From the NCBI GenBank assembly GCA_002803225.1, contig NXFV01000631.1, forward strand, positions 86,978-150,977: DNA of 64,000 nt. Direction: 5' to 3'. The DNA is from Gamarada debralockiae (Eukaryota > Ascomycota > Leotiomycetes > Helotiales > Hyphodiscaceae). Both the position numbers and the translations under genes were made by a program. The notes under the pieces are model-generated. The model saw only the letters and a list, made by a program, of their open reading frames with translations, was not told where the DNA came from and did not search any database. Positions 9,401 to 19,528 of the stretch are shown piece by piece; the stretch's first letter is position 1; every line of letters begins with the position of its first letter.

Positions 9401-11002
9401 TTATGGCATTCCAACCATCAGCATTTCCAGCATCCCACTCGTCTGCCATGCCTGTTGTGACCTCTCCACTTCAATTCGCACTCGCCGATGCAGCAACTTA
9501 ATGTTACTCTCCAATTCAGCAGACCCTCCAACATGCTCAGAGTAGATATCCAGCAACAGCAGTGCAGCATCAACGCAGATGCTCACGTACCGAGGATCCG
9601 TGATGTGCTTTATCATCCATCTGAATATTGGCTGAACAGTTGTTTCATCCCGCCCTTGAAGTGCCGCTCGCATGGCACTTCGATGTCTAAGAGCAGTGAA
9701 AAGCGTTAAGACTACTATGGCCGATAGTTTCTTATCCAACACGTAGTCAAGTGCTTGCGCATAACGTCCTTGTCGAAGGTCCTTTTCCCAGACCGCCTCA
9801 GCCTTTCGTTTCCGCTCGTTTCCCTCGATTATGACATCCGCACCTTCACCCAAAAAATCCATACCTCTAAGCTTCTTCTCAACTCCCCTTGTTCGCTTCT
9901 TCTTATTGTTCTTCTTGTCATAGTCGTCCAATGTTCCCTCAATAAGTGCCTGCATCTCCTTCGCCTTTTCCCGCTCCTTAACTTTCTGCTGCCCGGAAAG
10001 TCTTGTTCGAATCGACAAGACGCCTGACTGCATTCCCACGACCAAGTGCTTGTCTTCGCGATTCGCGCCGGAACTGATAACACTAGCAGACAGAACAGGT
10101 GATGGGTATTTTGAACCGGAAACAATATTCCAACCTGTCGTTTCGAAAACCTTGACATGGCCATCCAGACCTCCACTAACCAGTCTCGTGCCATTCGACG
10201 CAAGGCACAATGAAGTAACTGTCTTTTGGTGGTTCTTGAGCTGCTGAAGGGGCTTTCCGGCAACCAGATCCAGGACTGTGATCTGGTTGTCGGCGGAAGC
10301 CAGTACGGTTGTTCCAGATGGCATAGGCAATACCGATTCCACTGGTGCAGCATGCTTGAACACTATTGCAGCTCTGTTCGGTACTCTTGGATCCCAAAGT
10401 CTAACCGTCTCATCATAACTTCCGGTCACAATCATATTTGACATCGTTCCTGGCATGAAGCTCCCGCTTCTAACGTAGTCCGTGTGGCCTGTAAACGTTG
10501 TAGTGCTGTCCTGGCTTGGCAGATCCCACAATCGAACTGTGCGATCATCACTGGCGCTCATGAGAGTCGTCAATTCGGTCGGCGAGAACTTCGTAGTCCA
10601 TACTGGCTGTTTGTGTTCCTCCCAAGTTTTCAAAATCGCCCTCGAATTGACATCAAAGACTTGTATCTTTCCCGTCTCGTCACCGGCCACCATGACACGC
10701 CCATCTTTGCGAATCTCTCCACTGTGTGCGATGTCCAAGAATCGAGTGATGGTCTTGACGAGCTTTCGAGTTCGGATGGAGAAGATCTGCACTCGTGTGC
10801 CTGTAGTGACGGCAAAGTAGTCGTTTGTAGAAGGAAGAAGAGGGTTACTCGGCGGAGGTGGGAAGGAGATGTGCGTTACTGGAGATTGGGAGGGGACATT
10901 TTGTGATGATTTGAAGGATTTCCAGTATTGTTGCTCTGGAGTTATGGGTGAAGGTCCGCTGGGCAGCTTCACTTGCTGAAGCTTTGTTACCGGAGCTGCC
11001 AT
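9401..11002 (-). CDS. UTP15: U3 snoRNP / t-UTP component UTP15
   Basis: This is a nucleolar protein of the t-UTP (UtpA) subcomplex of the small-subunit processome, needed for early 18S pre-rRNA processing and linked to rDNA transcription. It is one exon of 533 residues starting at the ATG at 11002. Residues ~40-330 form a WD40 propeller with repeats ending in WD/FD pairs (TVRLWDLP, TVRLWDPR, HVKVFE). A lysine-rich linker (KKNNKKKRTRG) near 385 precedes the helical UTP15 C-terminal domain (about 410-525: YAQALDYVLD, AALLLLDIYSEHVG). The length matches the family (~510-540). It is intronless like PRP24. It is tail-to-tail with nothing intact: the neighbour is the SDR pseudogene on the same strand, 209 bp downstream. 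Confidence 0.95.
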   Translation of the reverse strand: MAAPVTKLQQVKLPSGPSPITPEQQYWKSFKSSQNVPSQSPVTHISFPPPPSNPLLPSTNDYFAVTTGTRVQIFSIRTRKLVKTITRFLDIAHSGEIRKDGRVMVAGDETGKIQVFDVNSRAILKTWEEHKQPVWTTKFSPTELTTLMSASDDRTVRLWDLPSQDSTTTFTGHTDYVRSGSFMPGTMSNMIVTGSYDETVRLWDPRVPNRAAIVFKHAAPVESVLPMPSGTTVLASADNQITVLDLVAGKPLQQLKNHQKTVTSLCLASNGTRLVSGGLDGHVKVFETTGWNIVSGSKYPSPVLSASVISSGANREDKHLVVGMQSGVLSIRTRLSGQQKVKEREKAKEMQALIEGTLDDYDKKNNKKKRTRGVEKKLRGMDFLGEGADVIIEGNERKRKAEAVWEKDLRQGRYAQALDYVLDKKLSAIVVLTLFTALRHRSAMRAALQGRDETTVQPIFRWMIKHITDPRYVSICVDAALLLLDIYSEHVGGSAELESNIKLLHRRVRIEVERSQQAWQTSGMLEMLMVGMP

Positions 11003-11405
11003 AGTGTAGACAACATTAACATTCCTGGGGTTTAAAAAGAATTGGTGAGATCGAAAGAACCGCCGAGCACATCCAGAGAGGACTTCAAAAAAAATTGGTT
11101 AGGTCTGAACTGCTATTTTACGCGACCCGTTAGGTTATTTCGGGCTAGGTCCGGCCTTGAATGTTCCGATCTGTTCCTTTACCGAGAGTACCCCCTATTC
11201 AGGCAGGACCACCTAAAGGCGATTCCTCAGCTCTTCATAAAGTACTCAATTCCAAGCTTGTTACCGCATTTATGATCCATGGCTGGAGCGCTGCTCGCTT
11301 CTAATTAATATCACCTACGGCTCGAATATGATTGTTTGCTTAGTTGAGAGATTAGTACCCACGCGCTGGATGATGGGCATGGGTCAACGTCAATTAGATT
11401 CAGAT
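11003..11405. other. Intergenic between UTP15 and bZIP gene
   Basis: These 403 bp hold the UTP15 promoter side and the 3' end of the bZIP gene. I see no coding potential or repeat here. Confidence 0.4.
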
Positions 11406-12803
11406 CTATTTGCTAGCTTCAATTTCCTGAAGGAATGCTTTAACCGCACTGTCAATATAAGAAACATGCCATCTCGGTCCCTCGCCAAGAGAGACAGCGC
11501 CCAGGGTAATTTTCTCAACCAAAGGTTGAGCGTCGAGTAAAGCTTGCTCGGAGTGGGCAAAGCCCGGAACCATAGTTGGCGCAAACGGTATGGGATTCCC
11601 TGGAGAGTCGGGGAAGGCACTTTTTCGAGGCACCTCATTGGCGGCGCTCGAGAACTCATCCGAATATGCTTCCTGTGCTCGCAGCGGCGTTCGAATGATC
11701 GCCGAATCAACGCCTAGTCCCCATTTGTCTCGCAAATATCGCTCAACATTCCATGTATTCAAGTATTCAGTCTCTGAAGAACCATGTAGAACAACTTCCT
11801 GAGCTATTGCCGCTTTTATTGCAGTCTCATCGGGGCCTTCTAGCTCAGACACGTACACCGCTTTTCGACGTTCTTCCTTTGGGTCCTGGCTCGTTCCGTG
11901 CAGCAGCATATTCAGAACCCCAGTCGTAACTCCAAAAATGTGATCAAAATCCACATAGTGACGTTTATAGCGATACACGCTATCCACAATATTCCTAGAC
12001 GCACCTCCTTGAAGAGCACGGACAATCAGGGAGATGGTTTCGAAATAGAGGCGCGAGGCAAAACTATCGCGACCTGCTAATATGTATGGTATAGCGCTCG
12101 TTCCATCTTTCGACGAGTTTTGGGGCATGCCCCAGAGGTAATTTCGATATGGGTCTGACACCCTAAATTCTGTAGCGTTTGGACTTCGAGGTACCACGGC
12201 AAGTTGGTTACGTTGTCTTAGGGATGAAGTGGGATCCTGTTCGAAGTATGGATTGACTAAATGATCTCCCAGGTCTCCCAGTGACGTCGCGAGCTCGGAT
12301 TTCAAACCCATTTCAGATGAAGAACTTTCACCTCCCCGCAGGTCATGTCCACTGTCCTCCCCAGACCCCCCACTTTCCTCATCAATCGCACGAGAGGCCC
12401 TGTGGGAGAGAGCAAGAAAGACTTCCGTAGTGTGCTTTATCTGCTCCGGATCGACTTGTCTGGATATGAGGAGATCTTCGCTGAACCCCAAAAAGGTGTT
12501 GCACATCCCTTCGATAATCTTTTCGAGTTCTGAGACCTTGCTTTCCAACGAGTTCACATATTGTTCCTTCCGCTCTCGAAAAGCCTTTTGCGCGCGTCGG
12601 ACCCGTGCTCGCTGAAGCTGCAAAAATCAAAAGTTACTTACATTCCAGAGACAGTCCAGCGCCGAAGAGTAACTTACATCAACCGAGGCATCTCCCTTCT
12701 CTTTCAAGGGACGGCCACGCGGTCTATATTGAACATCGTCCTTCTTATCCTTTTTGGGTGGCTGTCGCGATTGCTTCTTTGTTGAGCTCTCCATAGAGTC
12801 CAT
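11406..12803 (-). CDS. AP-1-like bZIP transcription factor
   Basis: This is a DNA-binding regulator of the fungal bZIP class. Exons 12803-12678 and 12617-11406 give 445 residues, with a 60-bp intron (GTAAGT...TTGCAG) lying inside the basic region. Exon 1 supplies a lysine-rich lead-in (KKQSRQPPKKDKKD, RPRGRPLKEKG). Exon 2 opens with the basic region RARVRRAQKAFRERKE and the leucine-zipper start YVNSLESKVSELEKII. The classical N-x-A-A-x-x-A-F-R core is altered to R-R-A-Q-K-A-F-R, so the invariant Asn is not in its usual place; DNA specificity cannot be assumed. The remaining ~330 residues resemble the conserved non-bZIP region of many Pezizomycotina bZIP proteins (DPYRNYLWGMP, RLYFETISLIVRALQ), function unknown. 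Its target genes are not evident from context. Confidence 0.82.
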
Positions 12804-13533
12804 ACAGGTATTCAGGGAGCAGCTGGTGCAGGCAGATTACTGGGCCTGGGATCCATGGTTGAACGACATTTATAAAATGTCCCGACGACAATTCCGATTT
12901 GCCACTGAGCGTGACGGAAGTGTTATCCTCCGGGCAAAGAAAGTACTGTTGGTGAAGTCGAAGTTTGTAAATTTAGTTTGATTATTCAGCTCCCCCGCCA
13001 TAAGATGCGCGTTCGGATTTAGCTGGGATTATCTGCCAAGCCCCTGTGAATGAGTTCGGTGCCTGTTATTTTGGTCGCCGACCACTGATTTCTCAGCAGT
13101 GCTCGACAACACAGCATACCGATGCAGCTTCCTTGTTCCTTGCTTCATTCACACATCCGGCGGCCAAGGCTGTACTGATGCCTCGTCCGAATGCAATACA
13201 GGTACCGTACCCGTTGTTGGACGTCGTCGATACCATTGTCCATCACTCCGGCCAGCCGGTCAGTAAATTCTTCAGCCTTCCTCACTCCTCAGTCACGCCA
13301 GGTACTGGCTTACTATGAATATCATGATTTGTTCTTGTTTGTCGATTGTGAATATCTCCGTTTCCTTCCTCTGCCACTCCTATTTTGCCTTTCCTGTTTT
13401 CAATCTGTGCCACCAAATGGAGTCTCGCTGTCAATATAATTACACCCAAGATGTTCTTCCTGTTTTGCTCCCCAGCAATCCAATCTAGGGTCAAATTGGA
13501 AACTCGAAAGCTTGAAACTTCTAGTTGCCCATC
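12804..13533. other. Intergenic, no gene seen
   Basis: These 730 bp lie upstream of both the minus-strand bZIP gene and the plus-strand dehydrogenase remnant, so both promoters would fall here. Short frames are present but none has a motif, a plausible splice partner or biased composition. Confidence 0.35.
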
Positions 13534-14631
13534 ATGGTATCCATTAAAGCTGCAAATCTGTTTTCTGTGGAGGGAATGGTGTTCGTAATTACTGGTGGTG
13601 GTCCTGGTTAGTTTCTGTCCTCTCTCATTGATCCCGAGAAATATCTAACATTACTAGGAACCGGAGAGATGATGGCAAATGCACTTGATGTCAACGGTAC
13701 TTCCAAGGTCTATATTCTGGTCGCAGGACGCACACCCTCGATAAAGTTACCTCCAGAGCTATCGGTTCTCCCAGTTGACCACTGTATATATATTTGCTAA
13801 CAAACCACTCAATCATTCAAATCGTCTGCGATATTGGGTCCAAGGAATCTCTTGCTGCTGCCGCCACCGAAGTAGCAAAGAAGTCTCCCTTTGTCAACGC
13901 GGTTATTGCAAACTCAGGCGTCGCCGGGCCGCCAGGTGCTCTGAACTGAGGATTCTCATCTCCTCCTACTCTCATGCAGCACCGAGAGCATCTCTGGTCA
14001 GCTTACCAGAACGCTAACTCTTTGTCTCAAGTCAATACCATGGGATCATACTTTACTTTCCCCCCGTTTTTGGAGTTGCTAGAATTCGGCAACACTCACG
14101 AATCCAGCCGGAGGAAGGATAGGTACATCCCCAGCCAATTCATCACGAATAGTAGCATCGCTGGGTTGAGTCGTGCCCACATGCTTGGATATCCATACGC
14201 TGCGAGCAAGGCTGGATTGATTCGTCTCACGAAAATGCTGTCAACAGAGTTTGCTTCATACGGTATCCGTGCAAACACCATCGCTCCTAGTCTCTACATA
14301 ACTGGGGTGACCAACGTGAGTGCAACATTTCTATCCATATCTCGATTTATAGTCTTTGGCTATCTGAGCTACTGCTAACTTAGGATACAGGCATTGCTTG
14401 TCGATGTCCCAGGCAATCTTCAAAGGAAGTCAATCCAAGTCTCCGAGTTGGCAGTAAGGAGGCGAGAAAGAAGAATTCTCTTCCTCTGTATCGTCCTAAC
14501 TTCACAGCTAGAATTGCTAGGACATTGCTGGTATCACCCTCTACCTCGCGAGTCGTGCGGGTGGGTTTGTTAACAGCAGCGCTCTCCTCTCCGACGGGGG
14601 TGGATTAAGTATTAGGCAAGCTGCTTATTAA
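13534..14631 (+). pseudogene. Second short-chain dehydrogenase/reductase, degraded
   Basis: Reading from the ATG at 13534, the pieces are: MVSIKAANLFSVEGMVFVIT; GGGPG then, after an apparent intron, GTGEMMANALDV (TGxxxGxG cofactor turn); CDIGSKESLAAAATEVAKK; VIANSGVAGPPGALN; NTMGSYFTF; SSIAG with YPYAASKAG (catalytic S and YxxxK); TEFASYGIRANTIAPSLYIT; and finally DIAGITLYLASRAGGFVNSS with a stop at 14629. A TGA sits in frame at 13947 after GALN, the segment linking it to NTMGSY is not readable in one frame, and part of the region after 14310 is scrambled. One or two introns are plausible (13605-13660, 14310-14390), but the stop and frame changes are not removed by them. It is a different SDR subfamily from the remnant at 8.4-9.2 kb. 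Confidence 0.75.
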
Positions 14632-15162
14632 AGGTGGAAGACGATGCCACTAGCCAGCTGGCTCTCTGATCGAGGCTAAATGACGCGATTCTATGTATCT
14701 CTTACTTTCCCATGCTCGTTTTCTTTATCCTAAATAGATGTTACTGGTCTATTTGACTTCCTGTCTCGGTATTGACCGAGCATCGGGCTAGACCAGCCAC
14801 AGGGCCGCCAAATAATGTAGGCCCGACGGTGAAGAAATGCTGCAAATAAGCTGGTTCCAGTGAAGCCCAGTACTTGGAGGATCTAATGCGGAGGCGAGTT
14901 AGTAAGCGCGCCGCATCCCCCACATCAACAGCGCCCGAAACTTTTTGTGCTTCAATCAGCAATTGGTCAATCGGTCACCCCGATGCTTCTCCTAGTAATT
15001 GGATATCCTCAACTTTCTGGATTCTGCCTTTTTAGTATCGTGCTTCCTCTTTTAGTGTTCGTGATAGAGCTTTATTAATCGCAGAATGTAAGCTACAAAA
15101 GATTCTTTACTTATGGAATATGCCAGGGCGGGACAAGCGGACAGCTACACTCGGTGACAATT
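14632..15162. other. Intergenic upstream of the rhodopsin-MFS gene
   Basis: These 531 bp have no supported gene. A 73-codon minus-strand frame (14741-14962) with a hydrophobic middle is the longest open stretch, but it has no recognisable family. The stretch should contain the promoter of the fusion gene. Confidence 0.35.
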
Positions 15163-18100
15163 ATGCCTCTATCGGCGCGGCGGCCGAAGATTTTACTACC
15201 CCACATCGGAAGTGGGGTCCCGGATCGCCGTCAACCTGTGGTGGTAGTAACGGCAACAACACTTGCGATAGCAACGACGTTTGTGGCCGCCAGGCTCGTT
15301 AGCAGACTTGCAATCGTAAGAAGAACTGGGTGGGATGTAAGTTAGTTTTGGGTTTACCTTATTTCCCATTCTGTGGCAATCCAGGAGTTATACTCCGTAT
15401 TCTGCTCTGAACGGAAAGACTTTCAAGCAGAATGTTGTCTCGGAACTTCTGAAACCTCTTTCGGCACTTTCCTTCCACTATCAGGCATTTGCTGACTCTG
15501 AGATTGTGCAGGACTATTTTATTATACTCGGATGGGTGTGTACTTGAACCCCCTTTCCAACCTTTGCCAAGACCCAGCCTCTCAAGCACTGAGCTCAGCG
15601 TGCTTGAGACTTGATGCTGACAGTTTCATGTTAGGTCATTGCCTGCGGGTTAACTTTTTCAGCTGCTTTTGGGACTTCGAAAGGACTGGGACTTCACGAC
15701 GCTGATATCCTGGTCCAGTGGGTATACCCTCTGAGAAAATGCGAATATGCCTTTTCAGTGCTCTACGTACGATCACCTGATTTCCCGACGAGGTCTGCTG
15801 CTGACAGCTCCAGAATCCCGCCTTGATGGCAACGAAATCGTCCATCATAATCTTCTATCTTCGCCTTTCTCGCAATACTCATGGCTCATTACGTATCGCA
15901 TCATGGATCACATTCGCCGTGGTCAACGTGGCCGGCCTGATCCTGACATTCTTTAACATTTTCCAGTGTATACCAGTTTCCCAGGTGTTTGACCCCTTAG
16001 GCCGGTGCATTCCCCTGATTACACTCTATCTAGCATCCGTACCTGTGAACGTCATCACCGATTTGGCTGTACTAGTCTTGCCCATACCGGTCTTGACGGG
16101 AATGCAACTGCCTCGAAAGCAGAAGACGATACTCATTGCGACGTTCGGTCTGGGCATATATGTCATAGCCACCGATATAATTCGCATCTATTATCTCCAG
16201 CAATCATCAAGTGGGTTCTCAGGCGTATCTAAAACCGATGTATCACCACTTCTTGGTGATGAGGTGGACTTTGCCTGGTACGCTTCGTTGTCGTTCATGT
16301 GGAGCGCTGTGGAAGTCAACGTTGGGATCATATGTGCCTGTGTTCCAACCCTAAAGCCTCTGATTAGCAGGATTCTGCCTACACTCATTTATAGCAACCA
16401 TGGAACGCTCTGTTTTGGGAGTGTGAGCAAAAGCAGTAACAATGCGCCAACTGCAATTTCATCTCCGGTCTCCGGCCAAGCAAACGGCCAAACGTCCCCA
16501 ATTCCATCTCCAGTTTCGCCGCTCCGGCCAGTATGGACTACTGCAAACACCGATGATCTACTCGTCTCCCGGGATGAATCGATATTCGCTTCCAGGGGCC
16601 AATTTCCGTCCAATACTACCGAAGTAATACAGCCTTTGCCCTCTGTTGCAGGAGGTATCCAGGGCATGCCGGTGGGACAAGTAGCATCATTGGATTTTGT
16701 CACTTCGCCGGGTATGGATCCAGAGAGAATACCTCGGGCTTCCACAGCATTGACAAGGACTGAGGCTGAGGTCTACTTTGGCTTCATCACCATTCGAAGA
16801 CCGACGAATCTGATCAGAACTAGTGCGAGAGACTCCATAAAGTACTGTGTGATGGTTACAATATTGTTCTTTATGTGCGGGTTCTCACACGGTCTTTGGA
16901 ACAACCTCAACAACCAAATCTCCAAGATCTCTTCGAACAGCATGAGTCGTACCCTTGGCATGTATAGCGTTTATTATGGCGCTTACTTCTTCGGCCCTCC
17001 TACCCTCGGACAATATATCCTAAGGTCCGGAGGCTTCAAGGCATGCTTTATCACAGGCTTGTGTATTTCTGGGACCGGTATCTTCAGTAAGTTGGCACAG
17101 CGCCTTTCCTGTCATGGAAGGAATCGAGAGTGTTCGAGGTAATAAATGTTTCGGAACTTATGAAACCGGGCTTAGGATTGTTTATTCTTCCTGGATTGAC
17201 CAAATTCTAACTCTAAGATTTGGACAGTGTTCTGGCCGTCGGCTGTTTTACTATCCTACACGGGCTTCATGATATCAAATTTTGTGGTTGGATTCGGCCT
17301 TTCCATTATCGAGATGGCAACCAACCCTTTCTTGGCATTGTGCGGCCCAGCGTATTATAGCGAGATACGTCTTCTTATCGCTCAAGGCTTGCAAGGAATC
17401 GGCAAGCTGGTGGGGATGCTTATTGCAGAAAAGGGTCTCTTCCAGGATGTCCAAGACGGCCCCTCACTCCTCGACATTCAATGGCTCTACCTCGCCATTG
17501 CCTTATTCGATGTCGTCCTCGCACTCACCTTCTACTACCTACCGCTACCCGAAACCACAGATGACGATTTACAGCTCCAAAACCACTCCGGCCTTCCTCA
17601 GCTGAACCATATCGTCACCACCGAGCCAGAACAGAGGTTCAAAAGAACCAATTGGAAAGTGATCTATATGACACTCACACTTGGATTCTGGGCTTTGTTC
17701 CTTTACTCAGGCGTGCAAGAAGCCAACGTTTTGTGGCTCACCAGTATGCTCGAAACCCTGACCACGTCTTCAGCATCGAGATTAAGCCTTGCAGCCACTA
17801 GCTACGGCATCATCGCAAACGCCACCTTTGCATTGGGTCGGTTCATCTTTGCAGGCCTCTGCTTCTTCATACCCCCTCGAATCCTCCTCCTTGTTTCCTT
17901 CGTAGGATCGCTCCTATTCACGATCCTCATATTCGCGATTAACGGCCTCCAACCAGATACGATGGCGGCCCTTCTTATAGTCCTATATTTCTTCGAGGGA
18001 CCCATTTGGCCTTTGGCCTTTTCCGCGGCATTGCGGGGCATGGGACGAAGGACGAAGATAGCTGCTGCTGTGTTAACGAGCGCCACTGGTGGTGCTGCTT

Positions 18101-18282
18101 TGATCCCGTGGATAAATTGGGTCATCATCAAGTACGGCGCGGGAACAATACAGTATAGCTACTGTTCGCTCATTGCATTCCTGGGACTGGCCACACTTTT
18201 CCCCATCTATTTATCTGTCTTTTCTGGAGCAAGACAGCAGGTAGATCAGGGAGAGAAGAATGACTCTGGGGGTATGTTCTAA
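15163..18282 (+). CDS. Fusion protein: Pth11-like rhodopsin domain + fucose-permease-type MFS transporter
   Basis: Five exons (15163-15336, 15512-15535, 15635-15766, 15808-17086, 17228-18282) give 887 residues in one frame. The 41-bp third intron and the 24-bp second exon are unusually short, so the 5' model is less certain. Residues ~15-300 are a seven-helix fungal rhodopsin-like (Pth11-related) domain. Its signatures are GWD-DYFIILGWVIACG across the first junction, NPALMATKSSIIIFYLRL, VNVITDLAVLVLPIPVL followed by MQLPRKQK, and EVNVGIICACVPTLKPLI. A serine/proline-rich linker (~300-450) follows. Residues ~453-870 are an MFS transporter of the L-fucose permease type: MCGFSHGLWNNLNNQI, SNFVVGFGLSIIEMATNPF and ALCGPAYYSEIRLLIAQGLQ. 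The reading frame is intact throughout, including the linker. A receptor-transporter role in sugar sensing is inference only. Confidence 0.85.
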
Positions 18283-19104
18283 GCTATGTTGCATACTCTA
18301 TTTACTCTTTACGTATAATGCCATAAAAGATAATGGTTAAATACAAAAAAATTTGAAACTTGTAGACTCCACACTGCTCCCGCTTCGGGATCTGAGCTTC
18401 CCTGGCTCGATTTGGATTCTGCCCCGCTACATCACAGCCATCTATGCCTAAAATTACTCTCTTGGGACTCTCGGGTGATCAATGATTTAAGACTAGCGGA
18501 TTTGTTAGAGATTCCTGTACTTCAACTGCCCGTAGCTAACAACACGGATAGGACTTCCGGGGCGGTTCCGGGTGCAAGGATCTCTACAGCACTGGACAAA
18601 CCCATTACAGGTCCTTCTTGGTAGTCGCGACTTCTCTCGCTGCCTTCTGCTTCCTCGTCCAAGTCTCAATATCAACGCCCCCCCAACCAATTCATTCGTT
18701 TCCTCCACAATTCCCGACATCTCATTGTTGGCGTAAGTCTTCGTCAACCACTTTCGTCACCGTCAATATCCTTCCCTTTATCTCGGAATCTGTAAGGCTC
18801 ACTGAAAACATTTCCCAAAGTTCCTTTGGTAAGATATTCATCACCACCCACCTCGGCACCTAAGCCCTCCAACTCACAAACTCCTTCGCACTATCCAAAC
18901 AAGCATTGGTCTCGTCAACAGTAGGAATCTGCGCTGCCAAAGCCACAGTTCTTCCCTTCATGCTCTCATCCAACAACGCGTTCGAGCCAGTCTTCCCAAT
19001 GTCCTCACAGGAGATGTTACACCTTGTCGTCGCCGAAGATAGCCTTCATGACGCCGAGGAATAAGATACGTCCGATTCATGGAGGAGGTGACACTGACAT
19101 CTCA
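18283..19104. other. Gene-poor DNA with minus-strand coding-like remnant
   Basis: On the minus strand around 19010-18862 one frame reads EDIGKTGSNALLDESMKG then RTVALAAQIPTVDETNACL and ends in a stop. This has the look of the C-terminal part of an NAD(P)-binding oxidoreductase (NmrA/SDR-like), but the rest is out of frame. The remainder (18283-18860) has scattered short frames only. Confidence 0.35.
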
Positions 19105-19528
19105 ATACAGCAAAGACGGAATATTCTTCGATGAAGCACCTTCTCAATACGCCCCACAAGCTACTCCTACATGTCAAACCTAACCACCTTCGCCGCTTCA
19201 CCAAACTCAACACCCTTACCTCGTTCTCCAACAGCACCATATTCAACTCTGGCGCAGTAGCAGACATTTGTTGCTACACTCTTGCAGACTACATCACGCC
19301 TTCGAGAACTCCTGGAGTGCATACACCGACAGTGTTCTGAATTGGATCCCGCAAGCATTTTGGAAGCAGATCGCGTTCATGATTTATGGCTTCGTGGATA
19401 CGTTGGCGACGCAGAATGCGACTGTGCAGGATTTGAGGGTGAAGGGGCTTGGTGGGTGGTTTGTTAGTACGCAGAGTGCTTATACGGTGGTTTCAGGGTA
19501 TTGGAGTCAGTTTTGTGGTGATATGTGA
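19105..19528 (+). pseudogene. Spherulin-4-like (GH135-related) protein, 5'-truncated and frameshifted
   Basis: Three pieces in different frames align in family order. KDGIFFDEAPSQYAP (19111-19155) carries the conserved GIFFDE strand of spherulin-4/Sph3-like proteins. MSNLTTFAA is at ~19173. ENSWSAYTDSVLNWIPQ, with AFMIYGF and KGLGGWFVSTQSAYT, leads to the terminal YWSQFC before the stop at 19526-19528. The family comprises secreted (beta/alpha)8-like glycoside hydrolases, some acting on galactosaminogalactan. No signal peptide or N-terminal half is recognisable upstream, and the internal frame changes have no matching splice sites. I call it a remnant with good confidence on family and high confidence on breakage. 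Confidence 0.72.

Noticed and set aside
15120..15302. ATG at 15120 as the start of the rhodopsin-MFS gene
   Set aside because: That frame ends at 15302 and does not join the downstream exon; the frame from 15163 leads into the TGWD-DYFIILGW signature.
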